From CTSoil-075 sp964292325 (GTDB lineage: Bacteria > Bacillota > Negativicutes > DSM-13327): a DNA stretch of 38,022 bases. Location of the stretch: contig CAXYVG010000025.1 in assembly GCA_964292325.1 (NCBI GenBank), positions 1 to 38,022 of the forward strand, given 5' to 3'. This document shows positions 12,453 through 22,089 of the stretch, one piece after another. Both the position numbers and the translations under genes were made by a program. The notes beneath the pieces were generated by a model. It did not search any database. It was not told where the DNA came from and saw nothing but the letters and a program-made list of their open reading frames with translations. The stretch's first letter is position 1. Every line of letters starts with the position of its first letter.

Positions 12453-15400
12453 CTATTGTATTGGTCTTTCAATCTTTTTCAATTGTTCTAAAGCACTCTC
12501 AAAATCATATTGATTCATTGCAATCTCAATTTTTTTGAACTCGGTCTGATAGGTAGCATATACTGATAACGTCTTCAATTTTTCAAAGACAACCTTTGCC
12601 TCGGCATCATAACTTGCAAGATACGCTTCTAAATGTTCTAATAATTTGTTACTTTGCTGAAAATCATTGCTAGCGTTTACTGGCTGCAAAATAACAGATT
12701 GCTCTACGCTTTGCTCAAATTCTTTAATAGAATCTAACATCGGCTGTAAAATTCTAGAAAAGCATAACATTCCTAATGCTATTTCCTCCACTTCACCTTT
12801 GCTAAGGCTATTTTCTAATTCTTGAATGAGCATATATAACGAATCAGCACCAAGATTTCCTACTACACCTTTAAGAGTATGCAAATTCATTTTAACAACG
12901 GCTATGTCACCTTTTTCTAGAGATTGCTGCAAAAGCTGAGCCGTCCTCTCATTACTTTCACGGAACTCAAACAGAAGCTTCTTATAAAGTTTTTGATTTC
13001 CTCCCACGCGTGCTAAACCGCTCTGTACATCAATACCTTCAATTTGTAGCATGCCATGTTCCATTTGTTCCTGCACAATTGGTTCTTGCTGTTTTCTTAT
13101 AAAATTCTCTACTACAACCTCTGGACTGATCCATTTACACAACGTATTAAACATTTGCTTTGTATCAATCGGTTTAAATATCGCATCATTCATGCCAGCC
13201 ATAAGGTATACTTGTATTCTCTCAACCACAACATCCGCTGTCATCGCAATAATAGGTAATTGGTTAAAGCGCGAATCGCTACGAATCACTGCTGTCGCCT
13301 CTAACCCATCCATCTCTGGCATCTGAATATCCATTAATACTCCATCAAATTCTTGCGTTTTTACTAATTCAACAGCCTCTCGACCATTTCTAGCTACTGT
13401 CACCATTATATGTTCCCCTTGCAAGATTTCACTTGCGACTTGCAAATTGAGTTCATTATCTTCCACTAACAAGATTTTAGCTCCCCATAAATTTTCCCAC
13501 TCTTTATGAGGCGAACCGATTCCTACTGAAGATGGCAATAGCTTGCGTGTACCCTTTTCAAATACCTCCATCACAACATTAAACAATGCAGAAGGAGTAA
13601 TCGGCTTACTTAAAAATCCATCGATCTTCAATCCTCCTGTCTCGATTATACTATGATCTTCACTATTAGGAGTAAACATGATGATTGGTATCTGAGACGA
13701 TTTTAATTGACTTCGTATCTGTCGCGCCATCTCCAGCCCATCCATTTCGGGTATCATCCAGTCTAAAAACACAAGATCAAAAGGATCCGTATCTTCTTCT
13801 TCAACGATTTTAGCAATCCCGTCTTTGCCTGAAGTCACGAAAGAAACTCGAAAAGTTTGCCTTTCCAGCATTTCTTTAAAACCTAGGCAAAAGCTCTCAC
13901 TATCGTCAATAACCATTACCTTTAGATTTTTGATATTCTGCTTTGGCAGGCATGGTAAATCCTCTTCTCCAAAAGTTCCAAATTGGGTGGTAAAAATAAA
14001 CTGACTTCCCTGACCTGGCTGACTTTCCACCCAGATCGTCCCACCCATCATTTCTACCAACTGTTTACTAATCACAAGTCCTAAACCAGTCCCCCCATAT
14101 TTACGAGTAGTGGATCCATCAGCCTGAGTAAACGGAGTAAATAATCGTCCCTGCTCCTCTTTTGTCATACCGATGCCAGTATCACTTACCGAAAACTTCA
14201 TAGTAACGGTATCCGCTGCCTTTGATACTACTGTGATAGAAATGACAATTTCCCCTTCAGAAGTAAATTTCACTGCATTACTGATTAAATTTAGTAAAAT
14301 CTGTTTTAAGCGATTAGGATCACCCTTAAAATGCATCGGTGATGACTTTGAAACGTTCAGAACGATTTCTAGCCCCTTCTCTTCTACTTTAGAATCAAGA
14401 ATCGTGATCACGTCTTCTATTACTTCCCATAAATTAAATCTGATATTTTCCATAGTAAGCTTTCCAGCAGCAAATTTAGAAAAATCAAGGATATCATTGA
14501 TAATTTTCAATAATGACTGGGCTGAAACCGATATTTTCTGCAAATAATCGTGCTGTTTAGCAGTTAAATCCGTCTGTAATGCTAGATGCGTCAATCCAAT
14601 TACCGCATTCATTGGAGTACGGATTTCATGACTCATATTAGCAAGAAAATCACCTTTGGCTTTATTACTCATCTCGGCTTCTACTTTTGCTTGTAGTAAT
14701 TCCTCTTCCATCTGCTTTTGCTCGGTAATATCCTCTTTAATGGCAATAAAATTAATAATTTTCCCATCATGATCCATCATAGAAGAAATCGAAGCTCGTT
14801 CCCAATATGGTTCGCCTTCTTTGGTTCGATTAAGAAAATCGCCCCTCCATATTTCCCCCGAAAGAATAGTCTGCCAAAGATTTTTATAAAAACCAGGAGA
14901 TAAGTTACCCGATTTTAAAATCCTAGGATTTTTCCCTAGCACTTCTTCTGGTCGATAATGAGTTCTTTCACAAAATTTAGTATTGACATATTGAATTCGT
15001 CCTTTTCGGTCCGTTATCAGTACCGATACTGGACTTTGCTCTATAGCCTGTGACAGTTTGCGTAATTCCGCATCGGCTTTTCGATGCTCTGTGATATCTT
15101 CTCCTGAGGAAAGCAAACCAATTGCATTTCCTTTTTTATCATAAATGATGACGTTATGCCACGCCATAAGTCTTTCTGTACCGTCTTTTAAACGAATTAG
15201 ATGTTCATTAAATTCCAATGCTTCGACTCCGCTATGCATCATTTTCCAAAAACCAGTACGTATACCCTCTGACTCACTGCTAGGAATGATCTTCGTAAAC
15301 CAATTTTCACCTATTAGTTCCTCTTCACGATATCCTAGTAAGTTCAATCCCGCTTCATTAATCAATTGTATTTTTTCGTCCTCATCAATGACAACAATGA

Positions 15401-17126
15401 CAGATCCTGCAATATTGAGGTATCGCTTCGCTTTTTCTTGCTCCATACGTAAGGCGTCCTCTGCTTGTTTGCGTTCCATTAATAGTCCAATTTGCTCACC
15501 AATTTCAGTTGCAAAAATAATCACATCTTCACCTAACTGTCCCATATGGTTAGCGAAAAATTCGAGTACAGCCACCACTTGTCCACTTACAAATACCGGA
15601 AAAGCAAATCCAGCATTAATATTCACACTAGCTGCTACTGCAGAGCGAGGGAAATTAGTACTCTTGCTAATATCTTTTATAAGAATTGGTTTTTTTTGTA
15701 GCAAAATCATTCCAGGGAGTCCAATCCCTATTCCATAATGAATTTGTCCTGTATACGTTATAAATTCTTCATACAATACAGGATCTTCCAAATACCACAT
15801 GGAGGTAGAAACCATCTCTGAACCACCGTTCGGATCAATAACATGTACATGACCAATCGGCCATTTCATATATTTTGCAATACTGCGAATCGCTACTAAT
15901 AATACTTCTTCTGTATTATCATCGGCATTGGCTGCACTAGCGATTTCCTTTACTAAATGAGCTTGCCCCTCACTACGCTTTAATAGTCGATTCGCTAATT
16001 CCAATTCATTCGTCCGTTCTTCAACCGATTCTTCTAAATGATCTCGATAAATTGTCAATTCTTGCTCATTTTGCATACGAGTTACAAACCCTCGCGCCAC
16101 AAGGTAACAAATAACAGCAAGACCAATCATTAAAACAAACCACGTAATCATTAAAACAATTCGTACGGGATAAATGATTTTTGTCATTTTTTCGGTTGAT
16201 ACTCTCGAAACTATTTTCCAATAATGATCCTCTGTAATTTTATGACTGTCCGTTTTGAGCGGGGAAATAGTAGCAAACGTAAACAATCCATCATCCGTAG
16301 AAAATTGCCCCGAATCATCTAATACAATTTGTTGCCATGCTTCAGGGAATGCATTTTGATAAGTCCGATCCTTTTTGTCAGGATACATAAATCCCCAGGC
16401 GTCATCCGGATTATCTGATATGATCCAATATCCTTTATCATTTAATAATGTAAGTCCCTCGGACTGCTCTGTTGAACTTTTTATAAAACTTTCAAGAAGT
16501 TTTTCACCTGAATAATAAATGACTAACCGTCCTCTTGGTTTACCAGAATCGTCAAAAATTCGCGTTGCAAATCTAAGAGTCGGTTTGATAGGTTGTGCAA
16601 TTTCACCATCTTCCGTCTGTAAATCAAAAGCGGATATAACTAAATCATCCTTTTTCATCTCATTTTGAAAATAGTATGTTCCATCTTTATATTGAAGTTT
16701 TTCAAATGGAATAATCGTTGCTTGCCCCTTATCATAATTGATACGTACACTTTCCTTATGTTCTTCATTGATAATAGATATCTGATGATATACCTTTTTT
16801 CGCAAAACGAAAGCATAATAGTCTTGTATTACCTCATTCCACTTTTCCTTTTCATCACCCATTTCGTCTATTGGTTTCAATGCGCCACTCATGGTTATCA
16901 AATCAGCTAAAAACATCAAGTCTTTTTGCGGGACTTCCAGACTATCAAGCAATGAATTTTTCCCTAATGCAACCCTTGATAATTCTTCGGTTTTAATGTT
17001 ATTCATGATTGATTGTTGCTCACGTTGATAAAACATACTAATTACAAATGTAATAATCAGTAAAAGTGGGAGAAAAAAAACAGCAAATACCTGCCAAAAC
17101 TTTACTTTCGTATTTTTTATATTCAT
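12453..17126 (-). CDS. Giant hybrid sensor histidine kinase (GAF-PAS-PAS-HK-REC-REC-Hpt, 1557 aa)
   Basis: Membrane segments at about 10-31 and 320-347 enclose a 290-residue extracytoplasmic sensor, probably Cache-like. A coiled coil (350-395) follows, then GAF (395-555), PAS (565-680) and PAS (690-805). The HisKA domain has phospho-acceptor His833 in NMSHEIRTPMNAVIGL. The ATPase has NLISNAVKFT, DTGIGM and GGTGLGL. Receiver 1 has Asp1122 and receiver 2 Asp1266, and the Hpt domain has His1416 in NLHTLKGVVGNLG. About 80 helical residues trail the Hpt. A full His-Asp-His relay is thus on one chain. It starts 15 bp after the FliB-like gene and precedes the HD-GYP regulator, its likely output. Confidence 0.93.
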   Translation of the reverse strand: MNIKNTKVKFWQVFAVFFLPLLLIITFVISMFYQREQQSIMNNIKTEELSRVALGKNSLLDSLEVPQKDLMFLADLITMSGALKPIDEMGDEKEKWNEVIQDYYAFVLRKKVYHQISIINEEHKESVRINYDKGQATIIPFEKLQYKDGTYYFQNEMKKDDLVISAFDLQTEDGEIAQPIKPTLRFATRIFDDSGKPRGRLVIYYSGEKLLESFIKSSTEQSEGLTLLNDKGYWIISDNPDDAWGFMYPDKKDRTYQNAFPEAWQQIVLDDSGQFSTDDGLFTFATISPLKTDSHKITEDHYWKIVSRVSTEKMTKIIYPVRIVLMITWFVLMIGLAVICYLVARGFVTRMQNEQELTIYRDHLEESVEERTNELELANRLLKRSEGQAHLVKEIASAANADDNTEEVLLVAIRSIAKYMKWPIGHVHVIDPNGGSEMVSTSMWYLEDPVLYEEFITYTGQIHYGIGIGLPGMILLQKKPILIKDISKSTNFPRSAVAASVNINAGFAFPVFVSGQVVAVLEFFANHMGQLGEDVIIFATEIGEQIGLLMERKQAEDALRMEQEKAKRYLNIAGSVIVVIDEDEKIQLINEAGLNLLGYREEELIGENWFTKIIPSSESEGIRTGFWKMMHSGVEALEFNEHLIRLKDGTERLMAWHNVIIYDKKGNAIGLLSSGEDITEHRKADAELRKLSQAIEQSPVSVLITDRKGRIQYVNTKFCERTHYRPEEVLGKNPRILKSGNLSPGFYKNLWQTILSGEIWRGDFLNRTKEGEPYWERASISSMMDHDGKIINFIAIKEDITEQKQMEEELLQAKVEAEMSNKAKGDFLANMSHEIRTPMNAVIGLTHLALQTDLTAKQHDYLQKISVSAQSLLKIINDILDFSKFAAGKLTMENIRFNLWEVIEDVITILDSKVEEKGLEIVLNVSKSSPMHFKGDPNRLKQILLNLISNAVKFTSEGEIVISITVVSKAADTVTMKFSVSDTGIGMTKEEQGRLFTPFTQADGSTTRKYGGTGLGLVISKQLVEMMGGTIWVESQPGQGSQFIFTTQFGTFGEEDLPCLPKQNIKNLKVMVIDDSESFCLGFKEMLERQTFRVSFVTSGKDGIAKIVEEEDTDPFDLVFLDWMIPEMDGLEMARQIRSQLKSSQIPIIMFTPNSEDHSIIETGGLKIDGFLSKPITPSALFNVVMEVFEKGTRKLLPSSVGIGSPHKEWENLWGAKILLVEDNELNLQVASEILQGEHIMVTVARNGREAVELVKTQEFDGVLMDIQMPEMDGLEATAVIRSDSRFNQLPIIAMTADVVVERIQVYLMAGMNDAIFKPIDTKQMFNTLCKWISPEVVVENFIRKQQEPIVQEQMEHGMLQIEGIDVQSGLARVGGNQKLYKKLLFEFRESNERTAQLLQQSLEKGDIAVVKMNLHTLKGVVGNLGADSLYMLIQELENSLSKGEVEEIALGMLCFSRILQPMLDSIKEFEQSVEQSVILQPVNASNDFQQSNKLLEHLEAYLASYDAEAKVVFEKLKTLSVYATYQTEFKKIEIAMNQYDFESALEQLKKIERPIQ

Positions 17127-17141
17127 CTTACCATCACGTCC

Positions 17142-18104
17142 TTATTGGCTAGCCTTATAGGACTCTAATAACGCTCTACGATTATGACTATATTCAAGCT
17201 CTACCGTCATAATTATCATTTGCGTACATTCTATATCATTAGCCTGATTCATGACAAGCCTTCGTGCACCTTCAATGCGTTGCCAAATATTTTCCATCAG
17301 CTTTAATGCAGGCTGAAGTCCATATATATAAAATGGCTTTTTAAAAATAAAATTCACAAAAAAATTTTCTATGATCCTATCAGGGATATCTCGCTCTAAC
17401 GTTGGCGCCTGTTCCATTTTTGTATCCAGCATTTCATAATTGCTATAAAATATTCGTGTTATCTGTTGACTAAAAGAATCGTCTTGCACTAAACAACTGA
17501 TTGCACAAACCGTGTCATGAATCATTTGTAAACGTTCTATAATGGATAGGCATCGATACTGCATCAGATCAATAAAATGCTGCTCTATTTCAAAATAATA
17601 ACGAAGTGGATTCCAGGCCAGTTGTTGCTCTGGATAAACATGCAGCACTTCATTATTCGGCGTCATCGCAATCGGGCATACCTCTGATCGAATGATTCGA
17701 AAAGGTGTAGTACGACTAGCCATTCTAAGCACTGCCGGACAACTAAAACTAAGGGTAATTTCCGTACCGCGTGTCGTATTCATTGGATAACGAGGAAAAG
17801 TCTGGCACACCTGATCTAGATGATCATGTCCGGCTTTTTTTTGCAAATTACAACGATGATCTTCCGCTAAAAACCAGCATCCACCTTCTGTTTTTTTTGC
17901 AATATAAGCGTATTCTTCTAACCCTTTATGATCGGTAATGGGGATAAAGATTTGAGAAAACTCTTCCCTTTTTCCCATTTCGGCAAACAAGCGGGCATTT
18001 CGTTGATAACTCTCTTCACTCAACGTAACCAACCAATTATTTTTACAACACGATCCACACATCTCACATGCAAATCCTTCTACAATATCAAGGTAGATAT
18101 ACAT
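17142..18104 (-). CDS. FliB-like CxxCxxCC protein (flagellin lysine-N-methylase family)
   Basis: The 320-residue protein starts with the cluster CEMCGSCC (Cys13, 16, 19, 20), followed by GGCWFLAEDHRCNLQ and VCQTFPRYP. This is the pattern of the YkgJ/FliB CxxCxxCC family, thought to bind a metal or Fe-S centre. Better-known FliB proteins are longer (about 400 residues) and methylate flagellin lysines. No flagellin gene lies in this window, so the substrate is open. It is the first gene of the minus-strand operon with the hybrid kinase and HD-GYP regulator, and diverges from the second HD-GYP gene. Confidence 0.75.
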   Translation of the reverse strand: MYIYLDIVEGFACEMCGSCCKNNWLVTLSEESYQRNARLFAEMGKREEFSQIFIPITDHKGLEEYAYIAKKTEGGCWFLAEDHRCNLQKKAGHDHLDQVCQTFPRYPMNTTRGTEITLSFSCPAVLRMASRTTPFRIIRSEVCPIAMTPNNEVLHVYPEQQLAWNPLRYYFEIEQHFIDLMQYRCLSIIERLQMIHDTVCAISCLVQDDSFSQQITRIFYSNYEMLDTKMEQAPTLERDIPDRIIENFFVNFIFKKPFYIYGLQPALKLMENIWQRIEGARRLVMNQANDIECTQMIIMTVELEYSHNRRALLESYKASQ

Positions 18105-18258
18105 ATCTGACTTCCATCCTAACTATATTTTATCTATCTCATCTATTTTTTCTACATTCTTCGACTAAATCCCTCCCAATGATTCATACCGACATATACT
18201 TTTATTATTTTTTATTATTTAAAAGGAAAATTAAAGTAGATGTCGAAATGGATAACTG

Positions 18259-18347
18259 TTGAATGTTTACTTATTCTATATACAATGCATCAGAGATTCT
18301 CCTATGTTTTTTCCCGAAAGTCTCTATTGCACGCTCTATAGACTTTC
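18259..18347 (+). promoter_or_regulatory. Promoter and leader hairpin of the plus-strand HD-GYP gene
   Basis: TTGAAT (18259-18264) and TACAAT (18281-18286), spaced 16 bp, form a plausible sigma-A promoter. Downstream, gaaagtct (18316-18323) and agactttc (18340-18347) pair in an 8-bp hairpin that ends 14 bp before the AGGAGG site of the gene at 18376. A control role is inferred only. Confidence 0.45.
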
Positions 18348-18375
18348 TTACCATTCCTAAAGGAGGACTTACCAA

Positions 18376-19488
18376 ATGGAGTTATTAAATGATTTTCTTT
18401 TTCCAGAAGATAGATTAAACTCCCCTCTCCTAACAGAAAATATAACTCTATCAGAAAAGAGTTCTTGGAAAATCCTCATTGTAGACGATGAAGAGGATGT
18501 ACATACTGTAACTCGTATGGCTCTAAGACGCTTGGTTTTTGAAGAACGCACGATAGAGTTTCTAAGTGCTTATTCTGCTACAGAGGCTAAAGAACTACTT
18601 CACCTGCATTCCGATATAGCAGTCATACTACTTGATGTCGTCATGGAAGACGATAATGCAGGATTATCCTTAGCTAGTTATATCCGTAGAGATTTAAATA
18701 ATAACATGGTACGCATTATTATTCGTACTGGAGCTCCCGGACAAGCTCCAGAAGAACATGTTATTATTGACTATGATATTAATGATTATAGAGAAAAAAC
18801 AGAATTAACTACCCAGCGCTTACGGACCGCAGTCATTACAGCTTTACGATCATTTCGTGACCTTTCTACTATTGTTGCCCTCAATCAAGAAATTGAGGCA
18901 ACGCAAAAAGAACTGGTTTTCTCCTTAGGAGAAATTGCCGAATCTCGTTCCTCTGAAACTGGAAATCACGTTAAAAGGGTGGGGGCTATCGCCAAAATTT
19001 TAGCACTTGGCTATCAATTCACAGCTTCTGAAGCTGAAACATTGAAACTAGCTGCTTCTATGCACGACTTGGGAAAATTAGCTATACAAGATTCCATTCT
19101 GACGAAACCAGGAGCGTTAACTACAGAAGAATTTATCGTCATGAAAACCCATTCCGACATCGGCTACCAAATGCTTAAATCTTCCAAACGTTCACTACTA
19201 CAAATCGCTGCGATCATTGCCCGTGAACACCATGAAAACTATGATGGAACAGGCTATCCCCAAGGACTAAAGGGGGAAGAAATTCATCTTTATAGCCGAA
19301 TCGTTGCTCTTGCTGATGTTTTTGATGCGTTAGAAAACCAAAGAGCCTATAAAATGCCTTGGCCTAATTCTAAAATCAAAGAATATATTCGAGAGCAAGC
19401 GGGTAAAAAATTCGACCCGAATTTAGTAGACTTATTTTTCAAACTTTTTAATAAAATCTCATCCATCCGTGAGCAGTTCCCCGACTGA
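18376..19488 (+). CDS. Response regulator with HD-GYP domain (370 aa)
   Basis: The receiver (about residues 33-160) carries ILIVDDEEDVHTV and the acceptor Asp in VILLDVVMEDDNAGL. Unusually, the last receiver strand has INDYREKTELTTQRL in place of the common KP motif, as in RpfG-type regulators that sense energy stress. The HD-GYP domain (about 185-365) has MHDLGKLAIQDSIL, REHHENYDGTGYPQGL and LADVFDALENQRAYK, so the c-di-GMP phosphodiesterase site is complete. AGGAGG precedes ATG 18376. It is a single-gene unit, transcribed away from the FliB-like/hybrid-kinase operon. Confidence 0.92.
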   Translation: MELLNDFLFPEDRLNSPLLTENITLSEKSSWKILIVDDEEDVHTVTRMALRRLVFEERTIEFLSAYSATEAKELLHLHSDIAVILLDVVMEDDNAGLSLASYIRRDLNNNMVRIIIRTGAPGQAPEEHVIIDYDINDYREKTELTTQRLRTAVITALRSFRDLSTIVALNQEIEATQKELVFSLGEIAESRSSETGNHVKRVGAIAKILALGYQFTASEAETLKLAASMHDLGKLAIQDSILTKPGALTTEEFIVMKTHSDIGYQMLKSSKRSLLQIAAIIAREHHENYDGTGYPQGLKGEEIHLYSRIVALADVFDALENQRAYKMPWPNSKIKEYIREQAGKKFDPNLVDLFFKLFNKISSIREQFPD

Positions 19489-19499
19489 TGGCTAAAAAA

Positions 19500-19533
19500 A
19501 ATCCTGTAATACCTCATTGGGTATTGCAGGATT
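19500..19533. terminator. Bidirectional terminator between HD-GYP gene and thiD
   Basis: Fourteen-base arms (19500-19513 and 19520-19533, one G-T pair) with a six-base loop are flanked by an A-run on one side and a T-rich run on the other. It lies between two convergent stop codons. Confidence 0.88.
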
Positions 19534-19538
19534 TTCTT

Positions 19539-20351
19539 TTACTCTTTTTCCGGTAGCATACCTGCCTTTTGATATAAATCATAGAAATGATGTACCGGTC
19601 CCACCCCTTTGCCAATCGAAAAGGAATGAGTGATCGCGGTCGTAATATATTTCTTAGCTTCCAGAGTAGCCTCATAAACAGGAAGTCCATTTGCTACATT
19701 GGCAGCAATGGCTGATGACAGTGTACAACCTGTGCCATGAGTATTGGTAGTATCAATCCGCTCATTGCCTAAATATTGATAATTTTCTCCATCAAATAAT
19801 ACATCAATCGCATCCCCCTCTCGATGTCCCCCTTTAATGAGCACATACCGAGGTCCTAAACGATGAATCATCTGAGCTGCCTTTTCCATATCTTCTATGC
19901 TATCAATCGTGATCCCCGCTATTTGCTCCGCTTCTGGTATATTCGGAGTTACAATCGTTGCCAGCGGCAATAAACAGGATATCATGGCCTGTACAGCATC
20001 TGGTTGCAATAAAAAGTAGCCACTTTTTGATATCATTACGGGATCAAGTACAATATTCGAAGCCTTGTATTGAATTAAAGCAGCAGCAACCGCACGGATG
20101 GTTTCACTACGAGAAACCATCCCTATTTTTAATGCATCCACTTGAATATCGGTAAAAATAGCTTCCAATTGTTTTTCAATCACAGAAACCTCTATATCTT
20201 GCACCGCAAAAACACCCTGCGTATTCTGAGCAGTCACCGCTGTAATCACGCTCATACCAAATACCCCATGAGCAGAAAAAGCTTTTAAGTCCGCTTGAAT
20301 CCCTGCTCCACCACTAGAATCAGAGCCAGCTATGGTTAATACTTTTTTCAT
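19539..20351 (-). CDS. thiD: Hydroxymethylpyrimidine/phosphomethylpyrimidine kinase
   Basis: The 270-residue ribokinase-fold protein has the ThiD signature at the N-terminus (LTIAGSDSSGGAGIQADLKA, then GVFGMSVITAVTAQNT), the substrate-side DPVMISKSG, and the ATP and anion-hole motif NTHGTGCTLSSAIAANVA. It phosphorylates HMP and HMP-P in thiamine synthesis or salvage. ATG 20351 is chosen because GGGGTGG lies nine bases upstream; GTG 20363 is less likely. It is the last gene of the chemosensory operon, 21 bp after cheX, with no other thi gene and no TPP-riboswitch sequence nearby. Its place there is unexpected. Confidence 0.93.
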   Translation of the reverse strand: MKKVLTIAGSDSSGGAGIQADLKAFSAHGVFGMSVITAVTAQNTQGVFAVQDIEVSVIEKQLEAIFTDIQVDALKIGMVSRSETIRAVAAALIQYKASNIVLDPVMISKSGYFLLQPDAVQAMISCLLPLATIVTPNIPEAEQIAGITIDSIEDMEKAAQMIHRLGPRYVLIKGGHREGDAIDVLFDGENYQYLGNERIDTTNTHGTGCTLSSAIAANVANGLPVYEATLEAKKYITTAITHSFSIGKGVGPVHHFYDLYQKAGMLPEKE

Positions 20352-20372
20352 TTGATTTTCCACCCCATCCGA

Positions 20373-20849
20373 TTAGAAATAAGTCAGTCCTAAGTATAGC
20401 TTTGCCTCTCCAGCACTAAACTTCATTGTAAACTTAGAAACTTCCTTTTTATATACAATAAAATGATCGTTGCCAACAATGGTAAAGGGCGGAGTGATGG
20501 TATAGTGATCTCCTGTTCCTGCTAATAGCGCTTTTGCCCTACCAGCGATCATATTTACAAGCTCGGCCACCCCATCATATAAATCTTCATCCGTTACCTC
20601 TACCACCGTCATCCCTGTCATATACGATACAATCTCGGCCGCATCATTGCGCTTCAATGTCAGGTATAACATCGCCTTTCGATCGCCTTGAATGATCATA
20701 ACACCAGTAATATCGCCTTCACTTAGCTGATCATTACTTTCATCCATTATGTGGTTAGCTTCCATCCCCACCATCATTTCAAATACATCAAAAACAGCTT
20801 GTGCTAGACATTTCTGGAAAAAATCATTTCCTCCCAGCTTCACTTCCAT
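20373..20849 (-). CDS. cheX: CheX-type CheY-P phosphatase
   Basis: The 158-residue protein has the CheX/CheC-family alpha-beta layout. The helix DLYDGVAELVNMIAGRAKAL holds the conserved Glu and Asn (ExxN) that position water for CheY-P hydrolysis. Only one such motif is present, as in CheX rather than CheC. The start codon ATG overlaps the cheY stop as TGATG, with GGAAGGA upstream, so it is translated with CheY. It would remove phosphate from the operon's CheY, replacing CheZ. Confidence 0.88.
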   Translation of the reverse strand: MEVKLGGNDFFQKCLAQAVFDVFEMMVGMEANHIMDESNDQLSEGDITGVMIIQGDRKAMLYLTLKRNDAAEIVSYMTGMTVVEVTDEDLYDGVAELVNMIAGRAKALLAGTGDHYTITPPFTIVGNDHFIVYKKEVSKFTMKFSAGEAKLYLGLTYF

Positions 20850-21223
20850 CACATTCCTTCCCCAATACACTCTACTATTTTTTTTGTAAGTTCTTCTATG
20901 GTAAATGGCTTGACCATATAGTTAATGGCGCCCGCTTGTATTGCCTTTATAATATTTTCTTTTTCGCTTTCGGTTGTAACCATCATAACTGGTACGTATT
21001 GCATCACACTATTTTCTTTTATTTTTTGTAAAAAATCGAGGCCATCCATACCTGGCATATTCCAGTCCAATAAAATGAGTCCAATATCATTATAGGATTC
21101 TTCCAGTATAGCTAGTGCTTCCTGTCCATCTCCTGCTTCGATGAACTCATAATCTAATAATTCAACACCATTTCGAATAATTTTTCGAATAATAGCCGAG
21201 TCATCAACCGATAATATCTTCAA
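20849..21223 (-). CDS. cheY: CheY-like single-domain response regulator
   Basis: The 124-residue receiver has acidic residues Asp7-Asp8 (SVDDSAI), phospho-acceptor Asp53 in LILLDWNMPGMDGLDF, Thr in VMMVTTES and Lys in YMVKPF. There is no output domain. Its start overlaps the cheR stop by 4 nt and its stop overlaps the cheX start by 1 nt. It is the diffusible output of the CheA in this operon and would act on a flagellar switch or another target. Confidence 0.93.
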   Translation of the reverse strand: MKILSVDDSAIIRKIIRNGVELLDYEFIEAGDGQEALAILEESYNDIGLILLDWNMPGMDGLDFLQKIKENSVMQYVPVMMVTTESEKENIIKAIQAGAINYMVKPFTIEELTKKIVECIGEGM

Positions 21224-22077
21224 TTTCTATCACCCCTTACTCTATAAAAAAGCGCATTTTCATATTGCTCCACTTGAAAATTTTCTTTCGAGTCAAAGAA
21301 AACTTCTGAATTACCTAACACCAAAATTCCTCCTTTTACTAAAACGGAAGATATTTTTTTCAAGACTTCTTTTTTAAATGTATTAGAAAAATAAATTGCT
21401 ACATATCGACAAAATACCAAATCAAATTTACCTAATGGTATAAAGTCTTTTTGCAGATTAAATTTTACAAACCGGACTGCACGCTTTATTTTTTCATCCA
21501 ACACCCATATCCGGCCCTCTTGACGGAAATACTGATCACGATAATATGCTTCTAATCCACGAGCCATCGAAATACTATCATACTTACCTCTTTGCGCAAT
21601 TTGTAAAACGGTATTCGATATATCTGTCGCTAATATTTCAAATTGCTCTAATGTAATATCGGTAATTCTATGGCGCATCAGATACGTGTCAATGCACATC
21701 GCAATCGAATACGGCTCTTGGCCTGTAGAACATGCAGCACTCCAAATTCTCACTGTAGAACATTTTCCCTGGCGCAGCTCATCGATATAATATGGCAATA
21801 ACTTATCTTCTAGTACTTGCCAAGGGCTTTTCTCGCGAAACCACAAGGTTTCATTCGTTGTCAAAGCATCAATCACTTCTTCGGCAAGTGATATATTTTT
21901 TTGTTGACTCAGCATTTGATAAAGAGTTTCAAAATCTGCTAAACCGAATTTAATCAAGAACCGTGAAAGTCTACTTTCAATCAGATACGCTTTATCATCT
22001 CGAATACTAATGCCACATTGTTCTTCAATGTACTTTTGAAATAGCAAAAAATCTTTTGATGTCAAATTAGTAGACAT
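21220..22077 (-). CDS. cheR: Chemoreceptor methyltransferase CheR
   Basis: The 285-residue protein has an N-terminal helical domain (about 1-80) and a SAM-dependent methyltransferase domain. The cofactor loop is IWSAACSTGQEPYSIAM; ILATDISNTVLQ is the second strand, and FDLVFCRYVAIYF the motif before the catalytic edge. It methylates glutamates on the MCP of this operon. GGTGGTGATT precedes ATG 22077. It lies 12 bp after cheB and overlaps cheY by 4 nt. Confidence 0.95.
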   Translation of the reverse strand: MSTNLTSKDFLLFQKYIEEQCGISIRDDKAYLIESRLSRFLIKFGLADFETLYQMLSQQKNISLAEEVIDALTTNETLWFREKSPWQVLEDKLLPYYIDELRQGKCSTVRIWSAACSTGQEPYSIAMCIDTYLMRHRITDITLEQFEILATDISNTVLQIAQRGKYDSISMARGLEAYYRDQYFRQEGRIWVLDEKIKRAVRFVKFNLQKDFIPLGKFDLVFCRYVAIYFSNTFKKEVLKKISSVLVKGGILVLGNSEVFFDSKENFQVEQYENALFYRVRGDRN

Positions 22078-22089
22078 CCAATCACCACC

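Noticed and set aside
14173..15738. Long plus-strand frames (124 and 197 codons) inside the hybrid kinase gene
   Set aside because: They are antisense shadows of conserved GAF, PAS and ATPase domains, with Ser- and Ile-rich products and no ribosome sites.
20352..20372. TPP riboswitch before thiD
   Set aside because: The gap to cheX is only 21 bp, and no THI-element-like conserved blocks were seen upstream in the operon.
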